A stretch of DNA of 44,575 nucleotides. Origin: Bacillota bacterium (GTDB lineage Bacteria; Bacillota; Clostridia; Lachnospirales; CAG-274). Positions 16,454 through 24,982 of the stretch are shown piece after piece (position 1 is the first letter of the stretch; every line of letters starts with the position of its first letter). The notes beneath the pieces were generated by a model that was not told where the DNA came from, searched no databases, and saw nothing but the letters and a program-made list of their open reading frames with translations. The stretch spans positions 1 through 44,575 of the forward strand of contig JAFYGI010000022.1 in assembly GCA_017543265.1 (NCBI GenBank), written 5' to 3'. Position numbers and translations under genes: made by a program.

Positions 16454-17821
16454 TCATTTTTTTACAATTCTCTCGCCCAGAAGGAACACATCGCCCGCGC
16501 CCATAGTGATAAGAATATCGCCGCTTTGGCAGTTATCGCGCAGGTATTTCTCCGCAGAGTCAAAGTCGGGCTCGTACACGGCACAAGCACCGCCGAGGGC
16601 GTTTATCCTTTCGACAAGGTCCTTTGAATGCACCAGACCCGTGTCCTTTTCGCGTGCGGCGTAAATATCCAGCACCACAACATTGTCGGCCTTTGAGAGT
16701 GCCTGTGCAAACTCGTCAAGCAGGTCGTGCGTCCTTGTATAGGTATGGGGCTGGAAAACTATCCACAGCGTTTTGGCGCTGCCCGAGCGTGCGCTGTTTA
16801 TTGTTGCGGCTATCTCGGTGGGATGATGCGCATAGTCGTCCACAACGGTCACGCCGTTAAACCCGCCCTTGTGCTGAAAACGCCTGTCAACGCCCTTGTA
16901 ATTGTCTATGCCCTTTACTATGGCATCGGTATCGAGACCGTATACCTTTGCCAGCGCAAAGGCCGCAAGGGAATTGTAAACATTGTGCAGACCGGGTATG
17001 GAGAGCTTTATCTCCGCCTGTTTTTCGCCCTTATAGCAGGCTGTATAGCGGCCGAAGCCCGCCGCGTCAAAGCTTATATCCTCCGCCGTCCAGTCGCCCG
17101 CCGTGCCGTAGGTCACTATTCTGGCCTTAACGCCGTCCGTCACCTTGTCAAGCCTGTCTATATCGGCATTGACCACAAGCACGCCGCCCTCGGGCAAACG
17201 TCTTGCAAAGGCATTGAACGAGCGGTAGATATGGTCGAGATCCTCGAAATAATCCGTATGATCCTTGTCAACATTAAGTATCACCGCGCTGTGCGGGTTG
17301 AATTTAAGGAAGCTGTCCCTGTATTCACAGGTCTCCACAACAAAATAATCGTTTTTGCCTATGCGGAAGTTGCCGCCGATGGTCTTTAAAACACCGCCCA
17401 GCGACACCGTGGGGTCCGTGCCCGCCGCAAGGAATATCTCCGTCAGTATGGAGGATGTGGTGGTCTTGCCGTGCGTGCCCGCAACGGATATGGGGTATTT
17501 ATATGTAAGCATAAGTGCGCCCACAAGCTCCGCACGGTCGATAACACAAGCGCCGCTCGCCCTTGCCGCCGCAAGCTCGGGGTTGTCGTCCGAAACGGCC
17601 GCCGTGTATACGATAAGCTCCATGTCATTTGTGATGTTTTCGGCACGCTGGCCTATATATACCTTTATGCCCGTTTCCTCCAGATGCGCGGTAAGCGGTG
17701 AGGCCTTCATATCGCTGCCCGAGACCGTCTTGCCCTCGTGTACCAGTATCTCCGCAAGGCTTGACATACTTATACCGCCTATGCCTATAAAATGTATCCT
17801 GCTGAATTTTGAAATATCCAT
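16454..17821 (-). CDS. murC: MurC, UDP-MurNAc:L-alanine ligase
   Basis: A 455-aa Mur ligase that adds L-Ala to UDP-MurNAc with ATP in the cytoplasm. It has the N-terminal dinucleotide-type loop HFIGIGGISMSSL (10-22), the ATP loop GTHGKTTT (115-122), the central DHTDYF segment and the DDYAHHPTEI motif of MurC. The ATG at 17821 starts the family-typical MDISKF; an in-frame extension to 17866 overlaps the promoter. It heads an operon with the deaminase and fumarase beta genes. Confidence 0.97.
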   Translation of the reverse strand: MDISKFSRIHFIGIGGISMSSLAEILVHEGKTVSGSDMKASPLTAHLEETGIKVYIGQRAENITNDMELIVYTAAVSDDNPELAAARASGACVIDRAELVGALMLTYKYPISVAGTHGKTTTSSILTEIFLAAGTDPTVSLGGVLKTIGGNFRIGKNDYFVVETCEYRDSFLKFNPHSAVILNVDKDHTDYFEDLDHIYRSFNAFARRLPEGGVLVVNADIDRLDKVTDGVKARIVTYGTAGDWTAEDISFDAAGFGRYTACYKGEKQAEIKLSIPGLHNVYNSLAAFALAKVYGLDTDAIVKGIDNYKGVDRRFQHKGGFNGVTVVDDYAHHPTEIAATINSARSGSAKTLWIVFQPHTYTRTHDLLDEFAQALSKADNVVVLDIYAAREKDTGLVHSKDLVERINALGGACAVYEPDFDSAEKYLRDNCQSGDILITMGAGDVFLLGERIVKK

Positions 17822-17870
17822 ATTTAAAAAAGCTCCTTTCCGGCTTTGTTGTTTACCTGCATACATATAT

Positions 17871-17897
17871 AGTATAACATAAATCGGCGAAAATCAA
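17871..17897 (-). promoter_or_regulatory. murC: Probable murC promoter
   Basis: Minus-strand TATACT (17871-17876) with TTGATT (17892-17897) at a short 15-base spacing. The -10 is good, the spacing is poor. Confidence 0.5.
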
Positions 17898-17941
17898 ACC
17901 CTATTTTTAACAAAATTTAAAAATAGGCCTGCATTAAACGC

Positions 17942-17977
17942 AAAAAAAGTCCCGCTGCCTTGGCGGCAGGGGACTTT
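17942..17977 (-). terminator. Terminator of the Ig-like secreted protein gene
   Basis: A GC-rich stem with one bulged base (arms at about 17946-17959 and 17964-17977) is followed by seven T residues on the minus strand, ten bases beyond the stop codon. Confidence 0.9.
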
Positions 17978-17986
17978 ATTGACAGT

Positions 17987-18814
17987 TTAGCCTATAATGG
18001 TTACAACAAATGTGTAGTTTACGCCGCCTGTGGTGCTTTCTGCCTTAAGAAGGCTCACACCCTTGTTAGCGCCCGCTTCTATGTACTTGTTGTCTCTGAT
18101 GCCGATAGAAGCATCTTTGAGACCCTCTACGGAGAATACATAGTTCTCTGCATCATCGCCAAGGTAGTTTGCAAGGTTGGTAAGAGAGTTTCTCTTTACC
18201 TTGATCTCCTTTGCAACGCAGTTATCGGTAACGGTAACATAGAAATCGTAAACGACCGTCTTGTCTGTTGCGGTAACATGAACGATACCGGTCTTAAGAG
18301 CTGTTATCTTGCCCGACTTGAGGCTTGCAATACCCTTGTCGGAGAAGATCCATCTGTAGTTGTAATACTTCTTGCCGTTTTCGATCATGTTCTTAACGGG
18401 GATAGTATCCTTTACGCCCATGGAGAAGTATCTCTCGTGATGGGTAATAGTCTCGCCTCTGGAGTTTTTGCCGTCATTGATAACGCCCGTTGAAGTGGAG
18501 ATATCCTGATAACCCGAGAAGTTCTTTAAAACCTTTACTCTGAACTCGTAGCTTACGCCGTTTGAGCTGCCGCTGATAACAGCCGAACCCGACTTAACGC
18601 CGATAACCTTGTTGCCGTTTATCTTTACGATGTTGGGTGCGCTGTTTGACCAGCTTACGGAGCCGCCTGCCGCTTTAAGATAATTGTCAAGGCTTTTTGT
18701 CTCGCCAACACCTACGGTCAGGTTCATTGATACGTTTGTGTCTGCCATTACGACTGCACAGCAACTAAGTGCCACTATAACCGTCATAAGCATGGCAATA
18801 ATTTTTTTGTACAT
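17987..18814 (-). CDS. Secreted protein with Ig-like (Big_2-type) repeats
   Basis: A 275-aa exported protein. The signal peptide (1-24, ending at VMADT) is followed by about three repeats of a bacterial Ig-like fold. Each has the pattern SVSWSNSAPNIVKINGNKVIGVKSGSA, then a hydrophobic strand such as YEFRVKVL or YDFYVTVT. No wall anchor is seen. Likely a small surface or matrix adhesion protein; the binding partner is unknown. It is monocistronic, between its own promoter and terminator. Confidence 0.8.
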   Translation of the reverse strand: MYKKIIAMLMTVIVALSCCAVVMADTNVSMNLTVGVGETKSLDNYLKAAGGSVSWSNSAPNIVKINGNKVIGVKSGSAVISGSSNGVSYEFRVKVLKNFSGYQDISTSTGVINDGKNSRGETITHHERYFSMGVKDTIPVKNMIENGKKYYNYRWIFSDKGIASLKSGKITALKTGIVHVTATDKTVVYDFYVTVTDNCVAKEIKVKRNSLTNLANYLGDDAENYVFSVEGLKDASIGIRDNKYIEAGANKGVSLLKAESTTGGVNYTFVVTIIG

Positions 18815-18859
18815 TTTTTAGTCCTCCTTTGATCCTTAAAAATTCCCGTATTTGAAGTA

Positions 18860-18888
18860 ATCATATCACATTTTGCGGCCTTTGTCCA
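18860..18888 (-). promoter_or_regulatory. Promoter of the Ig-like protein gene
   Basis: Minus-strand TGGACA (18883-18888), a 17-base spacer and TATGAT (18860-18865). Confidence 0.75.
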
Positions 18889-18926
18889 GTAGTTAGCGGC
18901 ATATTAAATTTTTTTCGTTATTTGTG

Positions 18927-18949
18927 ACAATTTAAACGGTTTAAATTGT
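18927..18949. promoter_or_regulatory. Perfect 23-bp palindrome
   Basis: Two 11-bp arms (18927-18937 and 18939-18949) are exact inverted copies around a single base. The site is about 40 bases upstream of the Ig-like gene's -35 box and 110 bases left of the first DnaA box, a typical shape for a dimeric regulator's operator. Confidence 0.6.
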
Positions 18950-19056
18950 TATAATTGCCCAAGCACATATATTTTTATTTGTCAAGCACAAAATTTATTT
19001 TCGGGCTTTAATTTTTAACAAAAATCAAAAACCGCTTAAAACGGGGCTTTTGTCAA

Positions 19057-19208
19057 TGTGGATAACCGCCGTTTTCGGTCGCTTTAATGCAAAAAAACAC
19101 CCGCAAAAATGTGGACAAAGTGGATAACCGTGTGAATAATCTAATTAAGCGACTTTTGGCGTGTGGATATGTTGATATAATTTGTGGATAAATCTTTTTT
19201 GTGGAAAA
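19057..19208. promoter_or_regulatory. Cluster of seven co-oriented DnaA boxes
   Basis: TGTGGATAA, the complement of the DnaA box TTATCCACA, occurs exactly at 19057-19065 and 19183-19191. One-mismatch copies are at 19110-19118, 19119-19127, 19131-19139, 19162-19170 and 19200-19208. All point the same way and AT-rich DNA flanks both sides. The interval 18815-19315 has no convincing gene. The cluster could titrate DnaA or modulate replication; it is unlikely to be oriC because the ribosomal operon would then run head-on. Confidence 0.75.
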
Positions 19209-19317
19209 CTGTACGGGTGGAAATTTTTGTTCGTCGGGCAATCGAAAATTAATTTTGTTGTTTTTTGACAAAATTATGTTTTTGATGAATTTTTTACAAA
19301 TTCCCACTTGACAGGAA

Positions 19318-19350
19318 AGAAAAAAGGCGGGGGCATTTGCGCGACCCGCC
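19318..19350 (-). terminator. Third terminator of the ribosomal operon
   Basis: Stem GGCGGG/CCCGCC around a loop of about 13 bases, followed by TTTTT on the minus strand. Confidence 0.65.
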
Positions 19351-19353
19351 GTC

Positions 19354-19415
19354 AAAAAAGCGCAAATGTTTCTTTGCGGGAGTGTTTTTCCACTCCAAGC
19401 AAAGATCATTTGCGC
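19354..19415 (-). terminator. Second, long-stem terminator of the ribosomal operon
   Basis: Outer arms GCGCAAATG (19360-19368 with 19407-19415), a middle TCTTTGC stem and an inner GGAGTG stem form one long imperfect hairpin, followed by TTTTTT on the minus strand. Confidence 0.8.
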
Positions 19416-19423
19416 GGCCCACT

Positions 19424-19456
19424 GTAAAAAAAACGAGGGCTGTATAACAGCCCCCA
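19424..19456 (-). terminator. First terminator of the ribosomal operon
   Basis: Stem GGGCTGT/ACAGCCC with an ATA loop, followed within two bases by eight T residues on the minus strand; it starts about 28 bases after the rpmJ stop. Confidence 0.9.
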
Positions 19457-19483
19457 AAATAAATTTCTGATGTGTACAAAAAA

Positions 19484-19597
19484 TCAACCCTGCTTCTGCT
19501 TATGCTTGGGATTTTCGCAAATTATTCTTACAGAGCCTTTTCTTCTGATAACTCTGCACTTTTCACACATAGGTTTAACAGATGGTCTAACCTTCAG
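19484..19597 (-). CDS. rpmJ: Ribosomal protein bL36, with apparent CTG start
   Basis: A 37-aa zinc-binding protein of the large subunit, with [16 protein letters not shown] then [12 protein letters not shown] to the stop. Its zinc ligands Cys-x2-Cys...Cys...His are complete. Family length is 37-38 residues, and the codon at the position of the initiator Met is CTG (19595-19597), with AAAGGAG seven bases upstream. No ATG, GTG or TTG exists between that site and the first conserved residues; the first ATG is codon 10, inside the fold. So CTG start is the best reading. It is the last gene of the operon, 13 bases after infA. Confidence 0.9.
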   Translation of the reverse strand: MKVRPSVKPMCEKCRVIRRKGSVRIICENPKHKQKQG

Positions 19598-19610
19598 TTT
19601 TCTTCTCCTT

Positions 19611-19829
19611 TCACTTATCTCTCCAGGTAATTCTGCCCTTGGACAGGTCGTATGGTGACATTTCCACGCGAACCTTGTCGCCCGGTATTATCTTGATAAA
19701 GTTCATACGCAGCTTACCCGAAATATGAGCAAGAATCTTATGTCCGTTTTCCAGTTCAACTTGAAACATGGCGTTGGGAAGCTTCTCAAGGACAGTTCCC
19801 TCTACCTCTATAACATCATTTTTTGCCAA
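19611..19829 (-). CDS. infA: Translation initiation factor IF-1
   Basis: A 72-aa OB-fold protein that occupies the 30S A site during initiation. The sequence [20 protein letters not shown] and the ending RGRITW-like GRITWRDK match the family at full length. It lies between the KOW protein gene and rpmJ, its normal position. Confidence 0.98.
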   Translation of the reverse strand: MAKNDVIEVEGTVLEKLPNAMFQVELENGHKILAHISGKLRMNFIKIIPGDKVRVEMSPYDLSKGRITWRDK

Positions 19830-19872
19830 GGTCTCAACCTCCTTACAAAAACACGTCGCCGCAACCTTGTTG

Positions 19873-20163
19873 TCAATCGTCCGAGCCGACCTCCGGATCG
19901 GGGCCGCCCGTATAAGTTTTTAACGCCTTTTTTATATCTGCGTCTGTCAGATATTCGCCGTCACTCAGTTTTCGGTTAATAACCGTATCGGTATACTTGG
20001 TTATCTGTATGTGTATTTTCTTTTTTTTCTTGGGCTTGCAAAGCCTGCGCAGCTTGCCGTCAACAAGATAAACAAAATCGTCGTCCGCATCGACAACAAT
20101 AAATGCCATACCCTTGTCGCGGCCGCTTTTGGAAAACACAACCTGACCCTTTGTGTACAACAC
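19873..20163 (-). CDS. KOW-domain RNA-binding protein (L14e-like)
   Basis: A protein of about 96 aa with the N-terminal KOW/L14e-like fold ([47 protein letters not shown]). It is common in clostridial ribosomal operons near infA; role in ribosome function is presumed. The start is taken as GTG at 20163 (or TTG at 20160), because GGAGGAG lies just upstream; the ATG at 20217 has no site and its codons look non-coding. The methionine aminopeptidase gene map, often found here between adk and this gene, is missing. Confidence 0.85.
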   Translation of the reverse strand: MLYTKGQVVFSKSGRDKGMAFIVVDADDDFVYLVDGKLRRLCKPKKKKKIHIQITKYTDTVINRKLSDGEYLTDADIKKALKTYTGGPDPEVGSDD

Positions 20164-20253
20164 ACTCACTCCTCCGGTGTCCAAAGCAAAGCCTCGGACG
20201 TTGTCAATATCGTGCATAAGACGTCCTTTGCAAAACTTATGGTAACAGACACA

Positions 20254-20892
20254 TTATTTCACGTCGTCAAGCGCGGCTACTGCCTTTGCAAATATCTCGT
20301 CGATATCGCCAACGCCGTCGATCTGTGCAAGGATGCCTTTTTTCTTGTAGTATTCTATTACCGGTGCAGTTGTTTCATGGTATACCTTAAGGCGGTTTTT
20401 AACCGTTTCCTCGTTGTCGTCCTTGCGCTGGATAAGCGCTTCGCCGCAGGCATCGCAGATGCCGTCGTGCTTAGGCGGGTTATACTTGATGTGGAACATC
20501 TGTCCGCACTTGGGGCAGCCTCTTCTGCCTGTCATTCTGTCAACGATTATCTCGTCGTCAACATTAAAGCAGATAACCTTATCAAGCTCGCCCGTGATGG
20601 CCGAAAGACCCTCTGCCTGGCTTACGTTTCTGGGATAACCGTCAAGGATGTAGCCCTTTTTGCAGTCGTCGGCCTTTATCCTTTCGGCAAGCATAGCGGA
20701 TACGATGTCGTCGGATACAAGTCCGCCCGCATTCATTATCTCGCTTACTTTTTTGCCCAGCTCCGTGCCGAGCTTCATCTGCTCTCTCAAAAGATCGCCC
20801 GTTGAAATATGTGCAATATCAAAATGCTTTGACAGCTTTTTCGCCTGTGTGCCCTTTCCGGCACCGGGGCAGCCAATAAGCACAAGTTTCAT
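20254..20892 (-). CDS. adk: Adenylate kinase with zinc lid
   Basis: A 212-aa AMP kinase that balances ATP, ADP and AMP. P-loop GCPGAGKGT (7-15), the DGYPRN motif (84-89) and a zinc-finger lid with Cys126, Cys129, Cys146 and Cys149 are visible; the zinc lid is usual in Gram-positive bacteria. It follows secY after 103 bases that contain a small CCCGT/ACGGG hairpin. Confidence 0.98.
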   Translation of the reverse strand: MKLVLIGCPGAGKGTQAKKLSKHFDIAHISTGDLLREQMKLGTELGKKVSEIMNAGGLVSDDIVSAMLAERIKADDCKKGYILDGYPRNVSQAEGLSAITGELDKVICFNVDDEIIVDRMTGRRGCPKCGQMFHIKYNPPKHDGICDACGEALIQRKDDNEETVKNRLKVYHETTAPVIEYYKKKGILAQIDGVGDIDEIFAKAVAALDDVK

Positions 20893-20995
20893 AGTAAATT
20901 ACTTCCTTTCAGACAGGAATAAGTTTCTCCCGTATTTAAACGGGAAAAACAAATAACCTTTTTTATTGGAAACACCGACGTTTCGCCGTGTCCCC

Positions 20996-22237
20996 TTAGC
21001 TTAAAAAGCCCTTGTAGTGACGCATGAGCATCTGGGATTCAAGCTGCTTAACGATCTCAAGCGCAACACCGGTAACGATCAGAAGTGTTGTACCGCCGAA
21101 GGAGATGTTGATCTTGAAGATGACCTCAAGCATGATGGGTACAAGCGCGATAAGCGCATAAGCACACGCACCTACAAGTGATATCCTGTCAACAACGCCC
21201 TGTATATAATCGCTGGTTGGCTTACCGGGTCTGATACCGGGGATGAAGCCGCCGCTCTTTTTGATGTTTTCCGCAACCTCTACGGGGTTGAATGCAAAGC
21301 CCGTATAGAAGAATGTAAAGCAGAATATCAATATAACGTAAAGCACCGCACCTACGGGATGTGATGTTCTTAAATAGTTGGATACCGTGTCAAGCACGCT
21401 GTTGTGGAACAGCTGGTTGATGGTATAGGGGAACTGCAAAAGGCTTATTGCGAAGATGATGGACATAACGCCCGCAATATTGACCTTGATGGGGATGTAA
21501 GAGCTTTGACCGCCCATTACCTTGCGTCCTACCATCTTTTTGGAATACTGTACGGGGATACGTCTTTCACCGTCCTGAATAAAGATAACAAATGCCATTA
21601 CCAAAAGTAAAATGAAGAGTATGGCAGCAACCTTTACCCAGCCTGCCGCACCGTTTGTCGCACCTACCGTGTAGAGCGAAGCGATGCCGCTTGCAAGACC
21701 CGAAAGGATGTTGGCAAAGATAAGGAAGGATGCGCCGTTGCCGATGCCGACTTCCGTAAGCTTTTCGCCCATCCACATTACAAATATCGTACCTGTTACC
21801 ATGGTAACAAGTGCTACGATATATACATAGAAATTGGCGTGCATAAACGCGCTTCTTACCGTGTAGACCTGACCGCAGCCCTGCAAAAATGCAAGCAGAA
21901 CAGCTGCGACACGGGTGTACTGGTTTATCTTCTTGCGGCCTTCCTCGCCCTCTTTGTTTATCTGCTCGAGCTTGGGGATGGCAACCGTAAGAAGCTGCAT
22001 GATGATGGAGGCATTGATGTACGGTCCGATACCCATTGCAAATACCGTACCGTAATTGCCGCCCGCGATCATCTGATAAAGTGTACTGCTGCTGGAAAGG
22101 TCCTTGACAGCATTGATGTCAAGACCGGGAACCGGCAGGTGTGTACCGACTCTGAAAATGAACAGGACCAGAAGCATATATAAAAGCCTTGTCCTTGTTT
22201 CCTTTATCTTAAATGCGTTTATTAAAGTGGAAAACAA
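20996..22237 (-). CDS. secY: SecY, translocase channel subunit
   Basis: A 413-aa inner-membrane protein with about ten transmembrane helices that forms the SecYEG pore. Family landmarks include LFIFRVGTHLPVPGLD near the N-terminus, GIGPYINASIIMQLL in helix 2 and GGTTLLIVTGVALEIVKQLE near the C-terminus. It is slightly shorter than usual. Its start directly follows the rplO stop with no gap, so translation is coupled. It serves the many exported proteins encoded nearby. Confidence 0.98.
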   Translation of the reverse strand: MFSTLINAFKIKETRTRLLYMLLVLFIFRVGTHLPVPGLDINAVKDLSSSSTLYQMIAGGNYGTVFAMGIGPYINASIIMQLLTVAIPKLEQINKEGEEGRKKINQYTRVAAVLLAFLQGCGQVYTVRSAFMHANFYVYIVALVTMVTGTIFVMWMGEKLTEVGIGNGASFLIFANILSGLASGIASLYTVGATNGAAGWVKVAAILFILLLVMAFVIFIQDGERRIPVQYSKKMVGRKVMGGQSSYIPIKVNIAGVMSIIFAISLLQFPYTINQLFHNSVLDTVSNYLRTSHPVGAVLYVILIFCFTFFYTGFAFNPVEVAENIKKSGGFIPGIRPGKPTSDYIQGVVDRISLVGACAYALIALVPIMLEVIFKINISFGGTTLLIVTGVALEIVKQLESQMLMRHYKGFLS

Positions 22238-22690
22238 TTAAATCACCTCAGCTTTTCCGCCGGCTGCTTCAATTTTTTCTTTTGCTGAAGCACTGAATGC
22301 ATTGACCTGTACAGTAAGCTTTTTAGTGATATCACCGTTGCCTAATATCTTAACGCCGTCTCTGGGGTTTGAAACAAGACCCTTTGACTGGAGTGCTGCG
22401 ATATCAACAACAGTACCGTCTTCAAATACGTTTAACAAGTTAACATTGATAGCAACTATTTCCTTGCTGTTGATGCACTTGAAACCTCTTTTGGGAATTC
22501 TTCTGTAAAGAGGCATCTGACCGCCCTCAAAGCCCGGTCTTACACCGCCGCCCGAACGCGCGTTCTGACCCTTGTGACCCTTGCCGGCTGTCTTGCCGTT
22601 GCCCGAGCCGTGGCCCCTGCCTCTGCGGAAACCGTTTGATGTTGAACCCTCTGCGGGCTTTAACTCGTATAACTTCATTTTAGGATGCAC
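22238..22690 (-). CDS. rplO: Ribosomal protein uL15
   Basis: A 150-aa 50S protein with the basic, Gly-rich N-terminus ([26 protein letters not shown] broken here into [19 protein letters not shown] and following residues) and the [11 protein letters not shown] and C-terminal [17 protein letters not shown] regions. It assembles late in the large subunit. Located between rpmD and secY as usual. Confidence 0.98.
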   Translation of the reverse strand: MHPKMKLYELKPAEGSTSNGFRRGRGHGSGNGKTAGKGHKGQNARSGGGVRPGFEGGQMPLYRRIPKRGFKCINSKEIVAINVNLLNVFEDGTVVDIAALQSKGLVSNPRDGVKILGNGDITKKLTVQVNAFSASAKEKIEAAGGKAEVI

Positions 22691-22699
22691 CTCCTCTAA

Positions 22700-22873
22700 T
22701 TAAATTTCTTCTACCTTAACAAGGTGTTTTACCTGCTTGATCATACCTCTGACAGCAGGGTTGTCCTGATGCTCTGCACTGCTGTTAAGCTTGTTTAAGC
22801 CTAAAGCCTGTACAGTCTTTTTATGCTTAGGGATCGCTCCTATTGTAGATTTAACTAATGTAACCTTTAACAT
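22700..22873 (-). CDS. rpmD: Ribosomal protein uL30
   Basis: A 57-aa 50S protein: [20 protein letters not shown], then LGLNKLNSS, then [17 protein letters not shown]. Full family length. It sits between rpsE (13-base gap) and rplO (9-base gap). Translated by hand from the minus strand because it is short. Confidence 0.97.
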   Translation of the reverse strand: MLKVTLVKSTIGAIPKHKKTVQALGLNKLNSSAEHQDNPAVRGMIKQVKHLVKVEEI

Positions 22874-22886
22874 CTCAATATCCCCC

Positions 22887-23393
22887 TTAACCCATTATTT
22901 CTTCAACAGTCTTACCGCGAAGTCTTGCGATAGTCTCGGGTGAAGTAACCTTGGAAAGGCCCTCTACGGTAGCGCAAACAACGTTTTTCTTGTTACGCGA
23001 GCCAAGAGACTTTGTACGGATGTTCTTGATACCTGCAAGCTCGATAACGGCACGAGCGGGACCGCCCGCGATGATACCTGTACCTTCGGGAGCCGGCTTA
23101 AGAAGCACGCTGGAGCTGCCGAACTTGCCATATATCTCATGGTAAATACTGTTATTTTCGTTTCTTTCAACGTAGATAAGGTTCTTCATTGCATCTTCCT
23201 TGCCCTTGCGGATAGCGTCGGGGATCTCAGTAGCCTTACCTAAGCCTACACCTACATGACCGTTCTCGTCGCCGACTACAACTAATGCAGTGAAACGGAA
23301 AGTACGACCACCCTTAACAACCTTTGTTACACGCTTGAGAGTAACAACCTTATCCTGAAGATCAAGGGTACTTGCATCGATTTTATTTCTCAC
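22887..23393 (-). CDS. rpsE: Ribosomal protein uS5
   Basis: A 168-aa 30S protein important for decoding accuracy. The double-stranded-RNA-binding N-domain ([37 protein letters not shown]) and the C-domain ([16 protein letters not shown]) are complete. Standard place between rplR and rpmD. Confidence 0.98.
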   Translation of the reverse strand: MRNKIDASTLDLQDKVVTLKRVTKVVKGGRTFRFTALVVVGDENGHVGVGLGKATEIPDAIRKGKEDAMKNLIYVERNENNSIYHEIYGKFGSSSVLLKPAPEGTGIIAGGPARAVIELAGIKNIRTKSLGSRNKKNVVCATVEGLSKVTSPETIARLRGKTVEEIMG

Positions 23394-23411
23394 GATAATT
23401 TTACCTCCCTA

Positions 23412-23780
23412 TTAGAATTGGAGACCGGCTTCTCTGGCAGCCTCGGCTAAAGCCTGTACTTTACCCTGATAAATATAACCGCCACGGTCAAATACTACGG
23501 TAGTAATACCTTTTGCGGCTGCTTTCTTGGCAACAGCCTCGCCAACTGCCTTAGCAGCCTCAACATCGTTGGTATGCTCAAGCTTTGCCTTAACATCAGC
23601 CTCCATAGTGGATGCTGCGCAAAGTGTGTTGCCAACTGTATCGTCAATTATTTGTGCATAGATATGCTTATTGCTTCTAAACACAGCCAATCTGGGCTTT
23701 GCAGCCGTACCGGAGATCTTGTTGCGCAGTCTGTAGTGACGCTTTACTCTGGCATCTGCTCTTGATGGCTTTCTAATCAT
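23412..23780 (-). CDS. rplR: Ribosomal protein uL18
   Basis: A 122-aa 5S rRNA-binding protein. It shows [34 protein letters not shown] and the C-terminal [24 protein letters not shown], all typical. Confidence 0.98.
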   Translation of the reverse strand: MIRKPSRADARVKRHYRLRNKISGTAAKPRLAVFRSNKHIYAQIIDDTVGNTLCAASTMEADVKAKLEHTNDVEAAKAVGEAVAKKAAAKGITTVVFDRGGYIYQGKVQALAEAAREAGLQF

Positions 23781-23800
23781 CGAGATCTCACTCCTTTATA

Positions 23801-24340
23801 TTATTTCTTACCTGTCTTGCCGACCTTACGTCTGATAGTTTCTGTAGTATACTTGATACCCTTGCCCTTATAAGGTTCAGGCGGTCTCTTTGTTCTGATC
23901 TCTGCTGCGAACTGGCCGACCTTTTCCTTGTCGATACCGCTGACTGTGATCTTGTTGCCGTCAACAGTCGTTGTGATACCATCGGGGTCTTCCATTTCAA
24001 CGGGGTGAGAATAACCAAGTGTTAAGGTAAGCTTTTTGCCTGCCTTTGCAGCCCTGTAACCAACACCGTTTATCTCGAGCACCTTGCTGTAGCCGTTTGT
24101 AACACCCTCTACCATGTTGGCGATAAGTGTTCTGGTCAGACCGTGCAGTGATTTATATCTTTTTAAGTCGCTGGGGCGTGTTACAACGACCTCTGCGCCC
24201 TCGACCTTTACCTCAAGGTCATCAACTAATTTGCGTGTTAAAGTACCCTTGGGGCCCTTAACAGTAATTACGTTGCCTTCCTCCAGCTTAACGTCAACGC
24301 CGGCAGGAATTGCAACAGGTAATTTACCTATTCTTGACAT
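23801..24340 (-). CDS. rplF: Ribosomal protein uL6
   Basis: A 179-aa 50S protein with the start [15 protein letters not shown], the central GYSHPVEM strand and the C-terminal [21 protein letters not shown] signature. Normal length and position. Confidence 0.98.
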   Translation of the reverse strand: MSRIGKLPVAIPAGVDVKLEEGNVITVKGPKGTLTRKLVDDLEVKVEGAEVVVTRPSDLKRYKSLHGLTRTLIANMVEGVTNGYSKVLEINGVGYRAAKAGKKLTLTLGYSHPVEMEDPDGITTTVDGNKITVSGIDKEKVGQFAAEIRTKRPPEPYKGKGIKYTTETIRRKVGKTGKK

Positions 24341-24358
24341 GATATATTCCTCCTCGTA

Positions 24359-24760
24359 TTACCAAACGTAGGCGATAACTTCGCCGCCAACGCCAAGCTT
24401 TCTTGCTTCCTTGTCGGTGATAACGCCCTTGTTTGTGGAAACGATGGCTGTACCCATACCGCCAAGTACTCTCGGTAACTCATCTGTATTGGCATAAACT
24501 CTAAGGCCCGGCTTAGATATCCTCTTGATACCGGATATAACCTTTTCGTTTTTGTCCTTACCGTATTTTAAAGTAATGCGCATTGTTTTCTTTACGCCGT
24601 CTTCTATTATTTCATAGCCCTTTACGTAGCCTTCCTTTGTCAGGATGTCAGCAATAGCAACTTTCATCTTGCTTGAAGGTACGTCTACTGTATCATGCTT
24701 AGCAGTGTTTGCATTTCTGATTCTTGTAAGCATATCTGCGATCGGATCGCTCATTGACAT
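24359..24760 (-). CDS. rpsH: Ribosomal protein uS8
   Basis: A 133-aa primary 16S-binding protein with [26 protein letters not shown] and the C-terminal [22 protein letters not shown]. Of two close ATGs, the first (24760) has AAGGAGG at eight bases and is used. Confidence 0.98.
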   Translation of the reverse strand: MSMSDPIADMLTRIRNANTAKHDTVDVPSSKMKVAIADILTKEGYVKGYEIIEDGVKKTMRITLKYGKDKNEKVISGIKRISKPGLRVYANTDELPRVLGGMGTAIVSTNKGVITDKEARKLGVGGEVIAYVW

Positions 24761-24779
24761 TTAAAAAACCTCCTTTCAA

Positions 24780-24965
24780 TTACCAGCTTGCCTTCTTGAC
24801 ACCGGGGATTTGACCTTTGTAAGCTAATTCACGGAAGCATACTCTGCAAATACCGAACTTTCTTAATACGGAGTGCGGTCTGCCGCAAAGACGGCAGCGT
24901 GTATATGCTTGAGTGGAAAACTTAGGCTTTCTTGCCTGCTTTATCTTCATAGATGTCTTAGCCAT
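24780..24965 (-). CDS. rpsN: Ribosomal protein uS14, zinc type
   Basis: A 61-aa 30S protein with the zinc ribbon Cys-x2-Cys-x12-Cys-x2-Cys ([11 protein letters not shown]...CRVCFREL). This short C+ form, rather than the zinc-free paralogue, is common in Gram-positive bacteria. Ends with the usual KKASW. Confidence 0.98.
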   Translation of the reverse strand: MAKTSMKIKQARKPKFSTQAYTRCRLCGRPHSVLRKFGICRVCFRELAYKGQIPGVKKASW

Positions 24966-24982
24966 AACCTGTTTCTCCTCCC

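Noticed and set aside
18815..19483. Chromosomal origin oriC
   Set aside because: The DnaA boxes fit, but no dnaA/dnaN is near and the ribosomal operon to the right would be transcribed against the fork.
19053..19487. A 144-codon leftward reading frame after rpmJ
   Set aside because: It overlaps the rpmJ end, three terminators and the DnaA boxes, and its composition is not protein-like.
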